From the NCBI RefSeq assembly GCF_025148125.1, contig NZ_CP102267.1:1808501-1872500 (forward strand): a stretch of DNA of 64,000 nt, written 5' to 3'. A model generated the notes under the pieces. It saw nothing but the letters and a program-made list of their open reading frames with translations. It searched no databases and was not told the DNA's origin. The DNA is from Blautia wexlerae DSM 19850. GTDB taxonomy: Bacteria > Bacillota > Clostridia > Lachnospirales > Lachnospiraceae. A program made the position numbers and the translations under genes. Below, piece after piece: positions 8,200-17,900 of the stretch (the stretch's first letter is position 1; each line of letters starts with the position of its first letter).

Positions 8200-8442
8200 C
8201 GCAGAATACCGGAACTCAGGCAGAATGCAGGTCTTACCACACCGCTTTTGGCAGGGCTTGTTCATACGAAACTGTATCTGCCTGCGACCGGGGCAGGCGT
8301 GCCATATACCAGTGGATTCAATACTGCGTCCGGTGTGGCATCAATTGTAGCAGCAGATGAAGGCGATGAAGAATCCAGAGTCCTTTACAATAACGGAGAC
8401 GGAACCTGGATCGATGAGAACGGAAATCTTTATGAAGAGTAA
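8200..8442 (+). pseudogene. Orphan 3' gene fragment
   Basis: An open frame reads through ...RIPELRQNAGLTTPLLAGLV and ends DEESRVLYNNGDGTWIDENG + NLYEE. There is no ribosome binding site, and a start could only be TTG (8248). It lies just right of the IS palindrome, so it is probably the tail of a gene cut by the insertion events. I do not recognise the family. The following 8443-8670 is AT-rich with no gene. Confidence 0.35.
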
Positions 8443-8732
8443 ATGAAAAGAAACGTTTTCCGTAAGCAAATAAGGGAATGGAAAACATTTCTTTTTTTAT
8501 AAAATGTTATATGAGATATAAAAGCTATTTTGAAATATAATTATTTGATAAGAAAGACATTTTTATTTTACAACAAACAGACATTTTTATGATAAAATAT
8601 CGATAAAAATAATTTTGGACTGTAACAAAAGTCGTTGCAGTGTCTAAACTACATCAAATGGATATGTGCACATTGGGGTCAGGTATCGGTAATTTTCTAT
8701 AAAGAAAATTTAAAAGTTTTATAAAATATTCG

Positions 8733-8751
8733 CCGCACTATTTGTGCGGCA
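8733..8751 (+). terminator. Hairpin in the leader of the DUF4062 operon
   Basis: GCCGCAC / GTGCGGC arms with a 5-base loop lie about 100 bases before the gene and are conserved in the other copy (34923-34941). There is no U-run, so it could be a leader structure rather than a terminator. Confidence 0.35.
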
Positions 8752-8840
8752 GTCATCCAAGGGGGAATCCCTGCGTGGTGTGTGATAGACAAGTCAGGTA
8801 CTATTAAAATCAGTGAGTTTTTCCCCGTGGGAGGTTGAAA

Positions 8841-10228
8841 ATGTCATATAAAGCAAATGTATATAATGTAATGATTGCCTCTCCATCTGATGTGGCGAAG
8901 GAACGAACAAAGGTTGTGGAGGCTTTGGCGGAGTGGAATCGTCATAACACAGCGGAGAGAAAATGCGTGTTTCTTCCATTGAGATGGGAAGAAGATTCTG
9001 CCGCCCGTATGGGATGTCCGCCACAAGAGACGCTGAATCATGACTCTGTGAGCGGAGTGATATGCTGATTGCGATATTCTGGACAAGGCTTGGGACACCG
9101 ACAGAAGGTTTTGCCAGTGGCACGGTGGAGGAGATTGAATATCATCTGAAAGCGAATAAACCGGTGATGCTTTATTTTTGCGACAGAGACATACCGATGG
9201 ATACGGACAGGACACAGTTGGAAAAACTAAAGGAATATCGAAAGTCCGTAGAAAATAAGGCATTGTATCATACTTTTAAAAGGGCCGCTGACTTAAAGAA
9301 CCTTTTGCTGAATCAGTTGCGTACAGCAGTGATAACGGATGAACCGTTTGTGACGGATTGTAAGAAACTGGCATCGAATGAGAAGGAAGAAACGGATAAA
9401 AAGCGTCCCAATCTGTGGATAGAGATAAATGATGCGGATGAGATTCAGCTTATTCTGCCGAAGTTTCCAGTCCTGGATAATGTGGAGTATATGGATGAAA
9501 ATATGTCTTTTGCCGTAACAGACCCCGATGTGCCTGAAATGACCTTTGAACTATTCGAACAGGATGCCAGAGATATCTTGAATCATAAGATTCCGAATGA
9601 TTTGGAGAATTGGGTAAGCGAAAAGGAATTAGCTGCATTTAAAAAGAGAATTCCGGATATAGAGGATTTGGAAACATATCTGCGAAAATGGAAGATGTCT
9701 CTTTGCATGGAAAATGCGGTAGAGTTAAAGATTACGCTGCACAATGATGGAAAGGCGATGGCGGAAGAAATCTATGTGGACATGGACGAGCCAGAAAATG
9801 TATGGGTGATTGATGAGGATGAGTGGGAATCTCTTTCGAAGTTTAGCACTATTTCAGACCCGTTCCATGCGGCCAGACAGAAGAAAGCCATCCATAAGAT
9901 ACCGTCCCTTGAGATGCAGAATGCGTTTGACTGTGCAAGCAGGGTATTTTTAGCTTCCGGTTTGGCGTATCCGTCAGAGCTGATGAATGTTCCGGTGTCG
10001 CTGCTTACACCATTTAACAAAGATTTTTACCGTAGAGTGGAAGATGGAGATGTTGTACTGCATTTGGACAAGCTGCTGCAAGGAAGAATGGTTGAATTTA
10101 AAAAGATTTATATGATTCCGAAGAAAGTGGGAGAAGCGGATATAAAAGTGGCTTATCAGTGTCGGCAGTTTCCGGATGCGGTAGTGGGGAAAATCAAGGT
10201 TGAAGTATTGGCAGAGGACACGGAATGA
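8841..10228 (+). pseudogene. DUF4062-domain protein, frameshifted copy
   Basis: The same gene as the intact 35031-36419. Here the sequence around 9047-9052 reads AATCATGACTCTG instead of AATCGCCAGCTCTG: one base is lost and neighbours are changed, so the frame breaks after about 71 codons, inside the DUF4062 domain. The remainder (9062-10228) stays open, which suggests a recent lesion. The ATG at 8841 has GGGAGG 6 bases upstream. It is unlikely to yield a full protein. Confidence 0.88.
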
Positions 10229-10751
10229 TAGAGATTATTTTGCATGATATCTGCGATACATTTCCATATCTGAAATATGGATTGGCGGCTGCAGTTTGTA
10301 CTGCCCTGGCTTTAACAGTATTAAACCACAGTCGAATCATGGACAAGGAAAAGCGGAGCAACTATGTTTCGCTGCTAGGTAAGAGTATGTTTCTGGCATT
10401 TTACGGAGCGGTTTTGCTTCAGGTCACACTGCTGTCACGAGAACCGGGAAGCAGAACTGCCGCTGATTTGATTCCTTTCAGCACCTGGGGAACAACAGCG
10501 CAGAGCAGAGCGCATGAGATTGAGAATATGATTATGTTCCTGCCCGTAGGGGTGTTTCTTCCGATGTTGCATAGAGGACTGCGGGAATTTCGCACAGCCG
10601 TTCTGGTGCTGACTGGACTCAGCGCGGCATTGAACTGATACAGTTTGTGACACAGCGGGGATATCTGCAGACAGATGATGTAATTATGAATGTACTGGGT
10701 GGTGTGGCTGGATATACATTTTGGCGATTGATTTTCAAATGGAGGAAATAG
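10225..10751 (+). pseudogene. VanZ-like membrane protein, frameshifted copy
   Basis: The start codon overlaps the preceding stop (ATGATAG). A single-base deletion near 10625 (AGCGCGGCATT against AGCGCTGGCATT in the intact copy) truncates it after about 137 codons and removes the last transmembrane region. The intact homologue is 36416-36943. Confidence 0.85.
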
Positions 10752-10754
10752 CAT

Positions 10755-10910
10755 ATGAAAAACACAACATTACTGATTATGGCAGCCGGTATCGGCTCAC
10801 GCTTCGGCGGAGGAATCAAGCAATTGGAGCCGGTGGGATTACATGATGAGATTATTATGGACTATTCCATCCATGATGCCATCGAAGCCGGATTTAACAA
10901 GAGTATGTAA
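10755..10910 (+). pseudogene. Nucleotidyltransferase, N-terminal fragment
   Basis: Only about 50 codons remain. The start LLIMAAGIGSRFGGGIKQLE is the nucleotide-binding signature (G-x-G-x-R) of sugar-phosphate nucleotidyltransferases, which normally span about 300 residues. Homology stops at 10901, where the duplication ends and an unrelated gene fragment begins. Confidence 0.8.
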
Positions 10911-12084
10911 GTTTAACTGCTGTTATGGGTGTGAAACATATACTGTACCTGCAAATATTAGCTTACGTATTTATTCAAAAGATAATGATAAATATCGGCA
11001 TGTTAATATCTGGCAGTATCTTCAATTGGGACTGCTAGTTGCGGCATCGCAAATAAAAACAGATTTTCAAAGTACAATAGAAGTGAACTATACGATTCGA
11101 AAAGAAGCATTTGCGTGTGAAGAAAATTTGCTTGGACAAAACAGCAAGAAAACATTGAACAATTATGTTGAATTGTATTATTCAAAGGAAGAGCAGAGAA
11201 AAATTTTTTATGAGTGCATTGGAAACCAGGATCCAGATTATTTATTTGAACCATCATTGGCGAAGATGGATGGCATGGAAGAAGAAGCATTTGTGGGCGT
11301 TAAAACCCTGTGTCATCCGTATAATCTGGCACTTAGTGAATCTGTATTTGACAGTATTTTCCGTCATTCTTTTGACAGAGCTCATGACATTCAGGAGTAT
11401 GGAAGAGTATTAACAGAACATATGCCTGAGATTAAAAAAATAGCTACAGTTCTTGGTCGAGGGGAAAAGGTTAAGGAGTTGATTGAGGAAACGGCAGCCG
11501 AACTTGCATTTAATAATGACCCTTCTCTTGCATCTGGAAATGTTTGTTATTATTACGAGAAGATTAGTATGTTACCGAACTTCTGGGCACAGACTAATAA
11601 TTTCAAACGGTTGCTGAGTTTGTTTGATAGAAACTTGATGTTTATACGAGATGTTCACGATGTATGCAAAAAATTCAATGGTTTATCCAGATGTAAAGGA
11701 AATTGCAAGAAGTGTGATGCGATTCATCATCCTTTTTCAATGTTGTACAAGCTGGGAATGCTAGGAATAATACCAACGTCATTAAACAGAGAAGGGTATG
11801 TTACACAGGAATTTTTAGACTCTACAAAAGTAACTTATATTACAGGAAATGATTTGTTAAATGTAAATAATGATTGCATTTATGTTCTTCATCCTGCCCT
11901 GACAAAAAGTATAGATAAGTTGCAGCGAAAGAAGATTAAGCATTTTAACCTGTTTGTTCTGGGAAAGGGAATGAGTGTACCGCAGGATAAGTTAATGCAA
12001 TTAGTCGCAGATTATAGAAATAATACGATTAAAAAGAGCGATTTTGACAGTAAATATTATTCGAAACAAATGAAGAAGGACTAA
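10902..12084 (+). pseudogene. 5'-truncated unknown protein fused by chance to the duplication end
   Basis: About 390 codons from the junction at 10902 encode an unrecognised, mostly helical protein. It has a Cys-rich patch (CKGNCKKCDAIHH near 11695-11733) and a strand-rich C terminus (YVLHPALTKSIDKL, KHFNLFVLGKGMSV). An apparent start at 10843 reads the nucleotidyltransferase remnant in the wrong frame, so the long open frame is chimeric and the true N terminus is lost. The ...FRHSFDRAHDIQEYG helix and the C-terminal strand are reminiscent of P-loop proteins with a C-terminal sensor region, but I cannot name a family. Confidence 0.5.
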
Positions 12085-12128
12085 GTGGGGTTACTGTTAG
12101 ATGGTAACTTGTGGGAGGTATCAGATTT

Positions 12129-12353
12129 ATGCAATTAACAGCAATTCATCACATAGCAATTATAGTATCAGATTACAACCGTTCAAAAGATTTCTATGTC
12201 AACAAGCTAGGTTTTTCTGTCATCCGGGAGAACTATCGCCCGGAAAGAAATGACTGGAAATCGGATTTGCAATGTGGAAATATAGAACTGGAAATCTTCG
12301 GTGTGTCCAATCCACCTGCCAGAGTATCACATCCGGAAGCGGCGAAGATGTGA
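12129..12353 (+). pseudogene. VOC (glyoxalase-fold) protein, truncated
   Basis: 75 codons beginning MQLTAIHHIAIIVSDYNRSK, the N-terminal module of a GloA2-like vicinal-oxygen-chelate protein with the metal-ligand His in AIHHIAII and a Glu in IELEIFG. Relatives are about 125 residues. This one stops after the first half, at RVSHPEAAKM, losing the second beta-alpha-beta-beta-beta module. GGGAGG precedes the ATG. It is probably dead. Confidence 0.7.
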
Positions 12354-12407
12354 GAAAAGATAGTCGAAAATGAATCATACTACCCAAAAGAATAGGGGGT
12401 GTGTATT

Positions 12408-12503
12408 ATGGGAATCCTGTCACTGTCACGTAAGAGACAGCCGATGAGAAATCGGCTTCTCTTTGAAGACTTATATATAGATAGTTACGATTTAGAAAGA
12501 TGA
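12408..12503 (+). CDS. Possible 31-residue peptide
   Basis: ATG at 12408 with GGGGGTG a few bases upstream. It encodes a basic-then-acidic peptide beginning MGILSLSRKRQPMRNRLLFE and ends 10 bases before the next gene. It could be a small leader gene or chance. Confidence 0.3.
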   Translation: MGILSLSRKRQPMRNRLLFEDLYIDSYDLER

Positions 12504-12513
12504 AGTGATAAAG

Positions 12514-13287
12514 ATGAGTGTGGAAAAAGCGAACAGAACCTGGCATGCCGGGAAGCCGAAGAAGAAGCCGGATTATGATAGAGAAGAAATTACGGAAGAA
12601 CTTCTGGCAGCGGTTGTTGGGGTATATGAAGCTCTGGATGAGTACGGGAACCACCCATCTCTCCAGGCAATCGTGGATGAACTTGATTGTGGGTTGAATC
12701 CCTTAAAAGTCCGCAAGCTGCTCATCACAGCCGGGGAAGTGCAAGGTAAAAAGATATATGAATCAGCCACAGTGGATGAAGTGCTTTCATTGTGGAAAGA
12801 GGGGAAGAGTGTGGAGGAGATTATGTCCACACTGGAACGTTCTCGGGCTTCCGTGAACTCATACCTTCCGTACACGAAAATCATTTACAAAATGAAGGAG
12901 AGCAGCGTTGGTGCTGATCGGGAGAAGTTGTACCGGGAGAGGAAGAAAGCTGTAGCAGAAATGGCAGAGGAACCATCCGCAGATAATTTGTGGAATGCGA
13001 TTGTGGCATTTCAGGGCTATCCTTTCAAGACGAGCAAAGGACTGAGTTTTACATATAAGGTGAAGGGCGGCGAACTGTTTTTTACCCGGAAGGAAAAGAG
13101 TATCACGAGATCCACAGTGGATATTGCTTTTCAGAAGGCACTGGAGCTGGGAGAGAAGGCGACTGGACCGAAGAAACTGGGCGTGTTCGGCGCATCGTAT
13201 CTGTATCCAGTGTTTGTGCGGCTTGGGGTGATAAATAAAAGGTGGCAGGAGAGTACCTCACAAAATACAATTGTAGCGGAGAAATGA
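12514..13287 (+). CDS. Helix-turn-helix-containing hypothetical protein
   Basis: 257 aa. The middle (SVEEIMSTLERSRASVNSYL) looks like a helix-turn-helix that would bind DNA. The C-terminal ~100 residues (WNAIVAFQGYPFKTSKGLSF, then FTRKEKSITRSTVDIAFQKA and GPKKLGVFGASYLYPVF) form a domain I have seen repeated in Lachnospiraceae mobile-element genes, without a known role. The N terminus is Lys-rich. GTG at 12505 is an alternative start. It sits 60 bp before another small mobile-element-type gene. Confidence 0.6.
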   Translation: MSVEKANRTWHAGKPKKKPDYDREEITEELLAAVVGVYEALDEYGNHPSLQAIVDELDCGLNPLKVRKLLITAGEVQGKKIYESATVDEVLSLWKEGKSVEEIMSTLERSRASVNSYLPYTKIIYKMKESSVGADREKLYRERKKAVAEMAEEPSADNLWNAIVAFQGYPFKTSKGLSFTYKVKGGELFFTRKEKSITRSTVDIAFQKALELGEKATGPKKLGVFGASYLYPVFVRLGVINKRWQESTSQNTIVAEK

Positions 13288-13347
13288 CTTGCTGAACGGC
13301 GGGTTCAGAGGTAACATCACCATACAAAAAAGAGGAAGGTGATTGTT

Positions 13348-13746
13348 ATGATGAGAGAAAAAACTAATAAAATATATCGCTCCGGTATTGTCCACACGGA
13401 CACAGCAGAGCAGATTTTGGATATTTTCCGCACTCATTTGTTAAACCATCCGCCCAGATATTTTGGAGATATAGATTCCATTGCCGAGTTTCTGTACTTC
13501 CAATACACAGAAACAAACCTCGTGGAGAACGAAACAGTCAGGAAGTCATACACAGCTTTTATGGATGAGCTGACCGAAGCACTTGGATATGATAAGGAAG
13601 TCTGGAGTGAGGAAGCAGCCAGCATAGAAGCGAAGGTGAATGTGGCGGTTTCAGAGTATGAAAAGGCTGCATATATAGAAGGCATGAAGCTGGGAGCAAG
13701 GGTTGTGATGGAATTGTGTGGGGTGATAGAAAAAATAAAGCACTGA
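13348..13746 (+). CDS. DUF6809-like hypothetical protein
   Basis: 132 aa, mainly helical. The core LVENETVRKSYTAFMDELTE...YEKAAYIEGMKLGARVVMEL resembles the small DUF6809-type proteins common in Firmicutes mobile elements and prophages (family name from memory). GAGGAAGG lies 8 bases before the ATG at 13348. It ends 60 bp before the NB-ARC gene and may be its operon partner. Confidence 0.55.
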   Translation: MMREKTNKIYRSGIVHTDTAEQILDIFRTHLLNHPPRYFGDIDSIAEFLYFQYTETNLVENETVRKSYTAFMDELTEALGYDKEVWSEEAASIEAKVNVAVSEYEKAAYIEGMKLGARVVMELCGVIEKIKH

Positions 13747-13807
13747 CATAAACAGTTTTTATGATATACTAAAGGCAGACCTTTTACGATAAAGGATGGA
13801 TGAAACG

Positions 13808-16800
13808 ATGAAGACAAAATATTTTTATAACGCTTTTAATATTCTGTATGACTTGGTAAAGGAATCACTTGGCATTTTTCAAAAAGAAGAGCTGTATCGG
13901 CAGTTATTTCAGGCGATTTACGTCATGAGTGGGGATGCTCTGTATGATAATGACTCAATCCGTAAAATAACATCAGGGAATCAGACGATTCACTTAAGAG
14001 CGGTAAAGAAACTTCATACGCCGGAAGGATTTGAAAAGTTTCGCCGTGATATTGAGCGGGTCTGCCTTACAAATATTAATTCTCCTGTTGATGTAGCCAA
14101 TAAGCTGCTTGAACAATGTGAACAAGTATCCGAAGAAACCGGTAGAACTATCAAAAGTAGTTTTAATGACGATACACCATATCAGATTTCCAGAGCAGTT
14201 GCGGCAGTTTTGATTTTTCTAAATCATGCGGATTATGCTTCTTCCAAAGGGAAACATACGGTTTTAAATATTGACTTTATGCGTTTGGGAGAAGAACAGC
14301 CGTTGCTGTCCTATCCTAAGTTTATTACAAATATTCCGAATGCAGCGGTTGACAGGCTGGTTGGCAGAATAGATGAAATAAACGAAGTCTATCAGGAAAT
14401 CGTTGAGGGTGACGGTAAGCTGATGGTCACCGGTGTCGGAGGTCTTGGTAAAACAGTAGTGGTTCAACAATTCCTGAATAAGCTGCAGAACACTCCAACA
14501 GAAGAAAGCCAAATTGAAAAAATTGCGTGGATTCCTTATGACAACCATGACATCTGTCTTTCTATGAAACAGGCACTTCATTTGAAGTGTGATTTAGAAG
14601 ATGTGTGGCAGGCTGTGCAGGATTTGTGTGCCGACAGCAAAGGAAGATTGCTTTTTGTAATCGACAATATTGAGAACATCGGGAATGACGAATTCCTTGG
14701 AAAACTAAGTATGCTTCCGTGCCGTGTTCTCATAACCAGCAGACAGAAAATACTGCGGGGATTTAATCGTATCATGTATCTTCCGCCATTGAAAATGGCA
14801 CAGTGCCGTGATTTATTTTATCAACATTATCAGTATGCAGAGCGTGATAACGAAGTGCTGAATGATATTATTGATTTGACTGCAAAACTGACTATTATGA
14901 TTGTCTTTCTCGCTAAAGTGGCATATTTGGAAGAACTTTCTTTGCATGAACTGTATGCAAAGCTGGTAGAGTGTGGTTTTAAATTGAGTGAGGAAGATGT
15001 CTCCTGTGAACACGAAAAAATGCAGAACGATGAAACGATCATCAGACAGATGTGTATCCTGTTTTCTCTTGTGAATTACAGTGAAGAGGATAAGCGTGTT
15101 CTTACTTTTATTTCGCTTATTCCGAACCTTCAGTTTGATTTTCCCAAAGCGAAGAAATGGTTTAATATAAAAAAAAACAGCCGTCTGCTCGGATTATATA
15201 ATATGGGTATGCTGGAGCATGTCATTAACGGCAGAAAACATATTTACTGGATGCATTCTGTGATTGCGGCTGCGGTTCGGGAACAGCAGAAAGAGCAGTT
15301 ATACAGCTTGTCCAGACCTTTTGTCTCCATATTGTCAGAAGAACTAAATACCGGTCCGGTGTTTGGCAAAGAGTATGAAAAAGCCTATCTGATTCCGTTT
15401 TCATGGTCTGTTGCGGACATAATGGAAAATCATTGGGGTGAGGAAGAAGACACTGATTTTTTGAGCAGTTTATTTCATGTGTGTTTTGCCTGTAGTAACT
15501 ATTCGCTCTGTGAAAAGTTAATTGATACTGTTATAGAGATACAGAAAGATACCTCAAAATTTTCTGTATCAGATCTGGCATATAGCTATCGGAATAAGGC
15601 TGATCTTCTTCTCCAATTTGATCGGGCTGAGGAAGCTTCTGCTGTGCTTGAAGCGATAGAAGAACTGTTTGATGAGAATAATTCGCCGCAGGAAGACAGG
15701 GAGATTTTGAATTCTCAATATGGCATTTTATATCAGATACGGGGTGATTACAAAAAGTCTCGCGGTTATTTTGAAAAATGTATTGATGCAGCGGAAAAGA
15801 GCGAAGGTGAAACAAGGAACAAAGACATTTCAACGGCTTGTAGTAATATGGCGAGGATGTTAGTAGATGCCGGAGATTTCTTTGAAGCTTATGATTATAT
15901 CAAACGAGCCATAAATGCAGAGGATGAGGATGCTAATGATTCGGATCAGATTATTTGCTACAGTACTTTGGCGGCAATTTGTACAGAGTTGATGAATGCT
16001 GGATTTGGAACTACTTATGTGCAAGAGGGCTATGATGCGTTCATGAAGGTAATCAAGTTCAGAAAAGAAAAACTGGGGAATCACCACGCAGACACAGCAG
16101 TTATATACCATGACTTCGCATATTTTTGGTACATAGCAGGAGATTATGACAAGGCGTTAAAATACAATGAGATGGCACGAAGTATCGAGGAAGAATTGTT
16201 TGCGGAATACAGCATCACACGAATGAGAAGCCTGAACACAAAAGCATTGGTTGTATGGGAACAGGGAAAGCATCAGGATGCAGACGATATTTTTGAGTAT
16301 ATTATTACAACCTCTGAGCAAATGAGTTCGGATTATCTTCCGGATGTTGCAGACTTTTTGTTCAACTATGCACGTTGCTTACACGATCAAGACGAAGATG
16401 AGAAGGCGAAGGCTCAGTATCTGAAATGCATCAATATCTGGTCTGAAATGTCTGAGGATGGAAATAGAAAACTGGCCCTTGCACATCAGGAAATTGCGGA
16501 TATTTTCTTTAGTGAGAATAATGCAGCGGACGCTCTTGAACATTATGTATTAGCTGAAAAGTTTAATGCGGAAGATTTTTATGTGGAGGTTGATGTACTT
16601 GACAGCGTAGCAGCGTGCCTGCTACTGTTAGACAAACCGGAGGAAGGAATTCAGAAATTTAAAGAATTGCTTGAAATATTGGTTAAGTATAAGGCGAACG
16701 ACACAGAAGCAAAATTCCAGTTGTGTAATAATCTTTTCTGCATCATAGATGCGGAGTCTGAAGAAGAGATAGAATTGAGAGAAATGTTAATGGAGCAGAT

Positions 16801-16864
16801 TAAAGATGAACCTGCTACCGTAGAATATGTTCATAATTTCTTAACAAACCGAGAAGAAAAATAG
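13808..16864 (+). CDS. NB-ARC STAND NTPase with TPR repeats (candidate anti-phage sensor)
   Basis: 1018 aa. Layout: an N-terminal ~180-residue alpha-helical domain (FQAIYVMSGDALYDNDSIRK onwards) in the usual effector position; an NB-ARC/AP-ATPase with P-loop GVGGLGKT (about residues 209-216), Walker B LLFVIDNIENI (about 281-291) and RVLITSRQKIL as sensor; a winged-helix stretch; then from about residue 560 a long array of TPR-like helical hairpins (NKADLLLQFDRAEEASAVLE, SQYGILYQIRGDYKKSRGYF). STAND proteins of this shape oligomerise after ligand binding on the repeats and switch on the N-terminal effector. The effector is not a TIR, nuclease or protease I recognise. GGATGGA supports the start at 13808; ATG 13796 is possible. 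Confidence 0.8.
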   Translation: MKTKYFYNAFNILYDLVKESLGIFQKEELYRQLFQAIYVMSGDALYDNDSIRKITSGNQTIHLRAVKKLHTPEGFEKFRRDIERVCLTNINSPVDVANKLLEQCEQVSEETGRTIKSSFNDDTPYQISRAVAAVLIFLNHADYASSKGKHTVLNIDFMRLGEEQPLLSYPKFITNIPNAAVDRLVGRIDEINEVYQEIVEGDGKLMVTGVGGLGKTVVVQQFLNKLQNTPTEESQIEKIAWIPYDNHDICLSMKQALHLKCDLEDVWQAVQDLCADSKGRLLFVIDNIENIGNDEFLGKLSMLPCRVLITSRQKILRGFNRIMYLPPLKMAQCRDLFYQHYQYAERDNEVLNDIIDLTAKLTIMIVFLAKVAYLEELSLHELYAKLVECGFKLSEEDVSCEHEKMQNDETIIRQMCILFSLVNYSEEDKRVLTFISLIPNLQFDFPKAKKWFNIKKNSRLLGLYNMGMLEHVINGRKHIYWMHSVIAAAVREQQKEQLYSLSRPFVSILSEELNTGPVFGKEYEKAYLIPFSWSVADIMENHWGEEEDTDFLSSLFHVCFACSNYSLCEKLIDTVIEIQKDTSKFSVSDLAYSYRNKADLLLQFDRAEEASAVLEAIEELFDENNSPQEDREILNSQYGILYQIRGDYKKSRGYFEKCIDAAEKSEGETRNKDISTACSNMARMLVDAGDFFEAYDYIKRAINAEDEDANDSDQIICYSTLAAICTELMNAGFGTTYVQEGYDAFMKVIKFRKEKLGNHHADTAVIYHDFAYFWYIAGDYDKALKYNEMARSIEEELFAEYSITRMRSLNTKALVVWEQGKHQDADDIFEYIITTSEQMSSDYLPDVADFLFNYARCLHDQDEDEKAKAQYLKCINIWSEMSEDGNRKLALAHQEIADIFFSENNAADALEHYVLAEKFNAEDFYVEVDVLDSVAACLLLLDKPEEGIQKFKELLEILVKYKANDTEAKFQLCNNLFCIIDAESEEEIELREMLMEQIKDEPATVEYVHNFLTNREEK

Positions 16865-16941
16865 CACACGTTTTATCACAGACAAATGAATAGGTTTCTG
16901 GCATAATTTGAGTAGTGAAAGCTACTTGAGCCAGAGGAGAA

Positions 16942-16986
16942 CACCCATGGTTTAGGTTACGGCTTGAACTGTGGGTGCTTTTTTAT
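16942..16986 (+). terminator. Rho-independent terminator of the NB-ARC gene
   Basis: CACCCATGGTT pairs with AACTGTGGGTG (16968-16978), followed by CTTTTTTATCC. Confidence 0.7.
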
Positions 16987-17033
16987 CCTACACAATAATG
17001 TACATTATGAACATATCATAAATTCTGCGAGAT

Positions 17034-17264
17034 GTGTCTTGCTTGATAACCCCGATGGAAGCCGAAGAAAATGGCTGCCGTCTTAGTCCCAGTGCGTATG
17101 TTTCAGAAGAATATGACCTTGAGATAGGTGTGACAGATTTAGATTTAGAGGTCTTGATGTGTGAAAACAGCAAACTACAAGCAGAGCTTGAAGAAATTCA
17201 AGATGAGTTTGTAGAAACAATGGGAGAATTTATTCGACTTAAACAGGAATGGGAGGGCTGTTAA
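17034..17264 (+). CDS. Small acidic hypothetical protein (prophage-like context)
   Basis: 76 aa if it starts at GTG 17034, or 69 aa from ATG 17055. The second half is a likely coiled coil (LMCENSKLQAELEEIQDEFV). Its TAA overlaps the next ATG by one base (TAATG), so the two are coupled. There is no family match; position before a holin suggests a phage-derived module. Confidence 0.45.
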   Translation: MSCLITPMEAEENGCRLSPSAYVSEEYDLEIGVTDLDLEVLMCENSKLQAELEEIQDEFVETMGEFIRLKQEWEGC

Positions 17265-17503
17265 TGGAGAAAAAATCAAACGAAATCAGAACTAAGCACA
17301 ATAAACTTCACGTGGGGAACCGAGCAGAATTAAAAGGCTGTCCGGTGGCAAAAGTGACCCACAAAAAGAAAGATGATTATATGACATCGCTTGAATTTAC
17401 AGAAGGAGTTTATAATCAGCCGATAAAGATGGTAACAATCTATTTTCAGGATGGAAGCATTCGGAATGAAACGCCGCTTACAGAAGCAAATATAGAATCA
17501 TAG
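17264..17503 (+). CDS. Small basic hypothetical protein
   Basis: 79 aa with GGGAGGG at 17250-17256 before the ATG. It has a basic first half (HNKLHVGNRAELKGCPVAKV) and a beta-rich end (KMVTIYFQDGSIRNETPL). Its frame is coupled to the preceding gene. I recognise no family. Confidence 0.45.
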   Translation: MEKKSNEIRTKHNKLHVGNRAELKGCPVAKVTHKKKDDYMTSLEFTEGVYNQPIKMVTIYFQDGSIRNETPLTEANIES

Positions 17504-17624
17504 AAAGCTAGACAGTCACCTCTACAAGTATGTAGGCTGTCAGACCTGTGAGGATAACGAAAAAAGAATATATATCTTGTCGCCAACTGAGCGATGCCGC
17601 ACTACCAATAAAGTAACGAGCATG

Positions 17625-17694
17625 AGCCGGAGCGAAATGTTTATGTGATGTATTGAGAATCAATGCAGATCATAGCATTTTGTTCCGGCTTTTT
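17625..17694 (+). terminator. Hairpin with T-run after the small-protein pair
   Basis: AGCCGGAGCGAAATG pairs with CATTTTGTTCCGGCT (17676-17690; 13 of 15 bases match), followed by TTTTG. The rest of 17504-17900 shows no gene I can support. Confidence 0.5.
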
Positions 17695-17900
17695 GTCGTT
17701 ATATGGCAATACTTGTCGATGTGAGAATCGGCGAGTGTGTTGTTGGTGCGGTAATCCATGCTTTTGGCAAATAATTTTCCACAGCCTTTTCCTGATGCGC
17801 ACAGGAAGGGACTGTGTTTTATATATAAGTACACATTTATCTTTGATCTAAAAACGGCCTTGTCTATTTTTATGCCTTAAAAGGCGGAAAGGACAGTAAT

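Larger units (their letters stand above)
8675..10901. repeat. 2.2-kb direct duplication, left copy
   Basis: From GGGGTCAGGTATCGG at 8675 to TTTAACAAG at 10901 the sequence matches 34865-37093 with only about a dozen base changes and two single-base deletions in this copy. It carries a DUF4062 gene, a VanZ-like gene and the start of a nucleotidyltransferase gene, all in the same orientation as the right copy. It begins exactly at a GGGGTCAG scar. Confidence 0.93.

Noticed and set aside
9450..10020. Minus-strand frames inside the DUF4062 duplication (and 35641-36211)
   Set aside because: Antisense shadows without ribosome binding sites; they recur only because the sequence is duplicated.
10843..10901. 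ATG at 10843 as the start of a 413-aa protein
   Set aside because: These codons are the nucleotidyltransferase remnant in a wrong frame; homology to the duplication ends at 10901.
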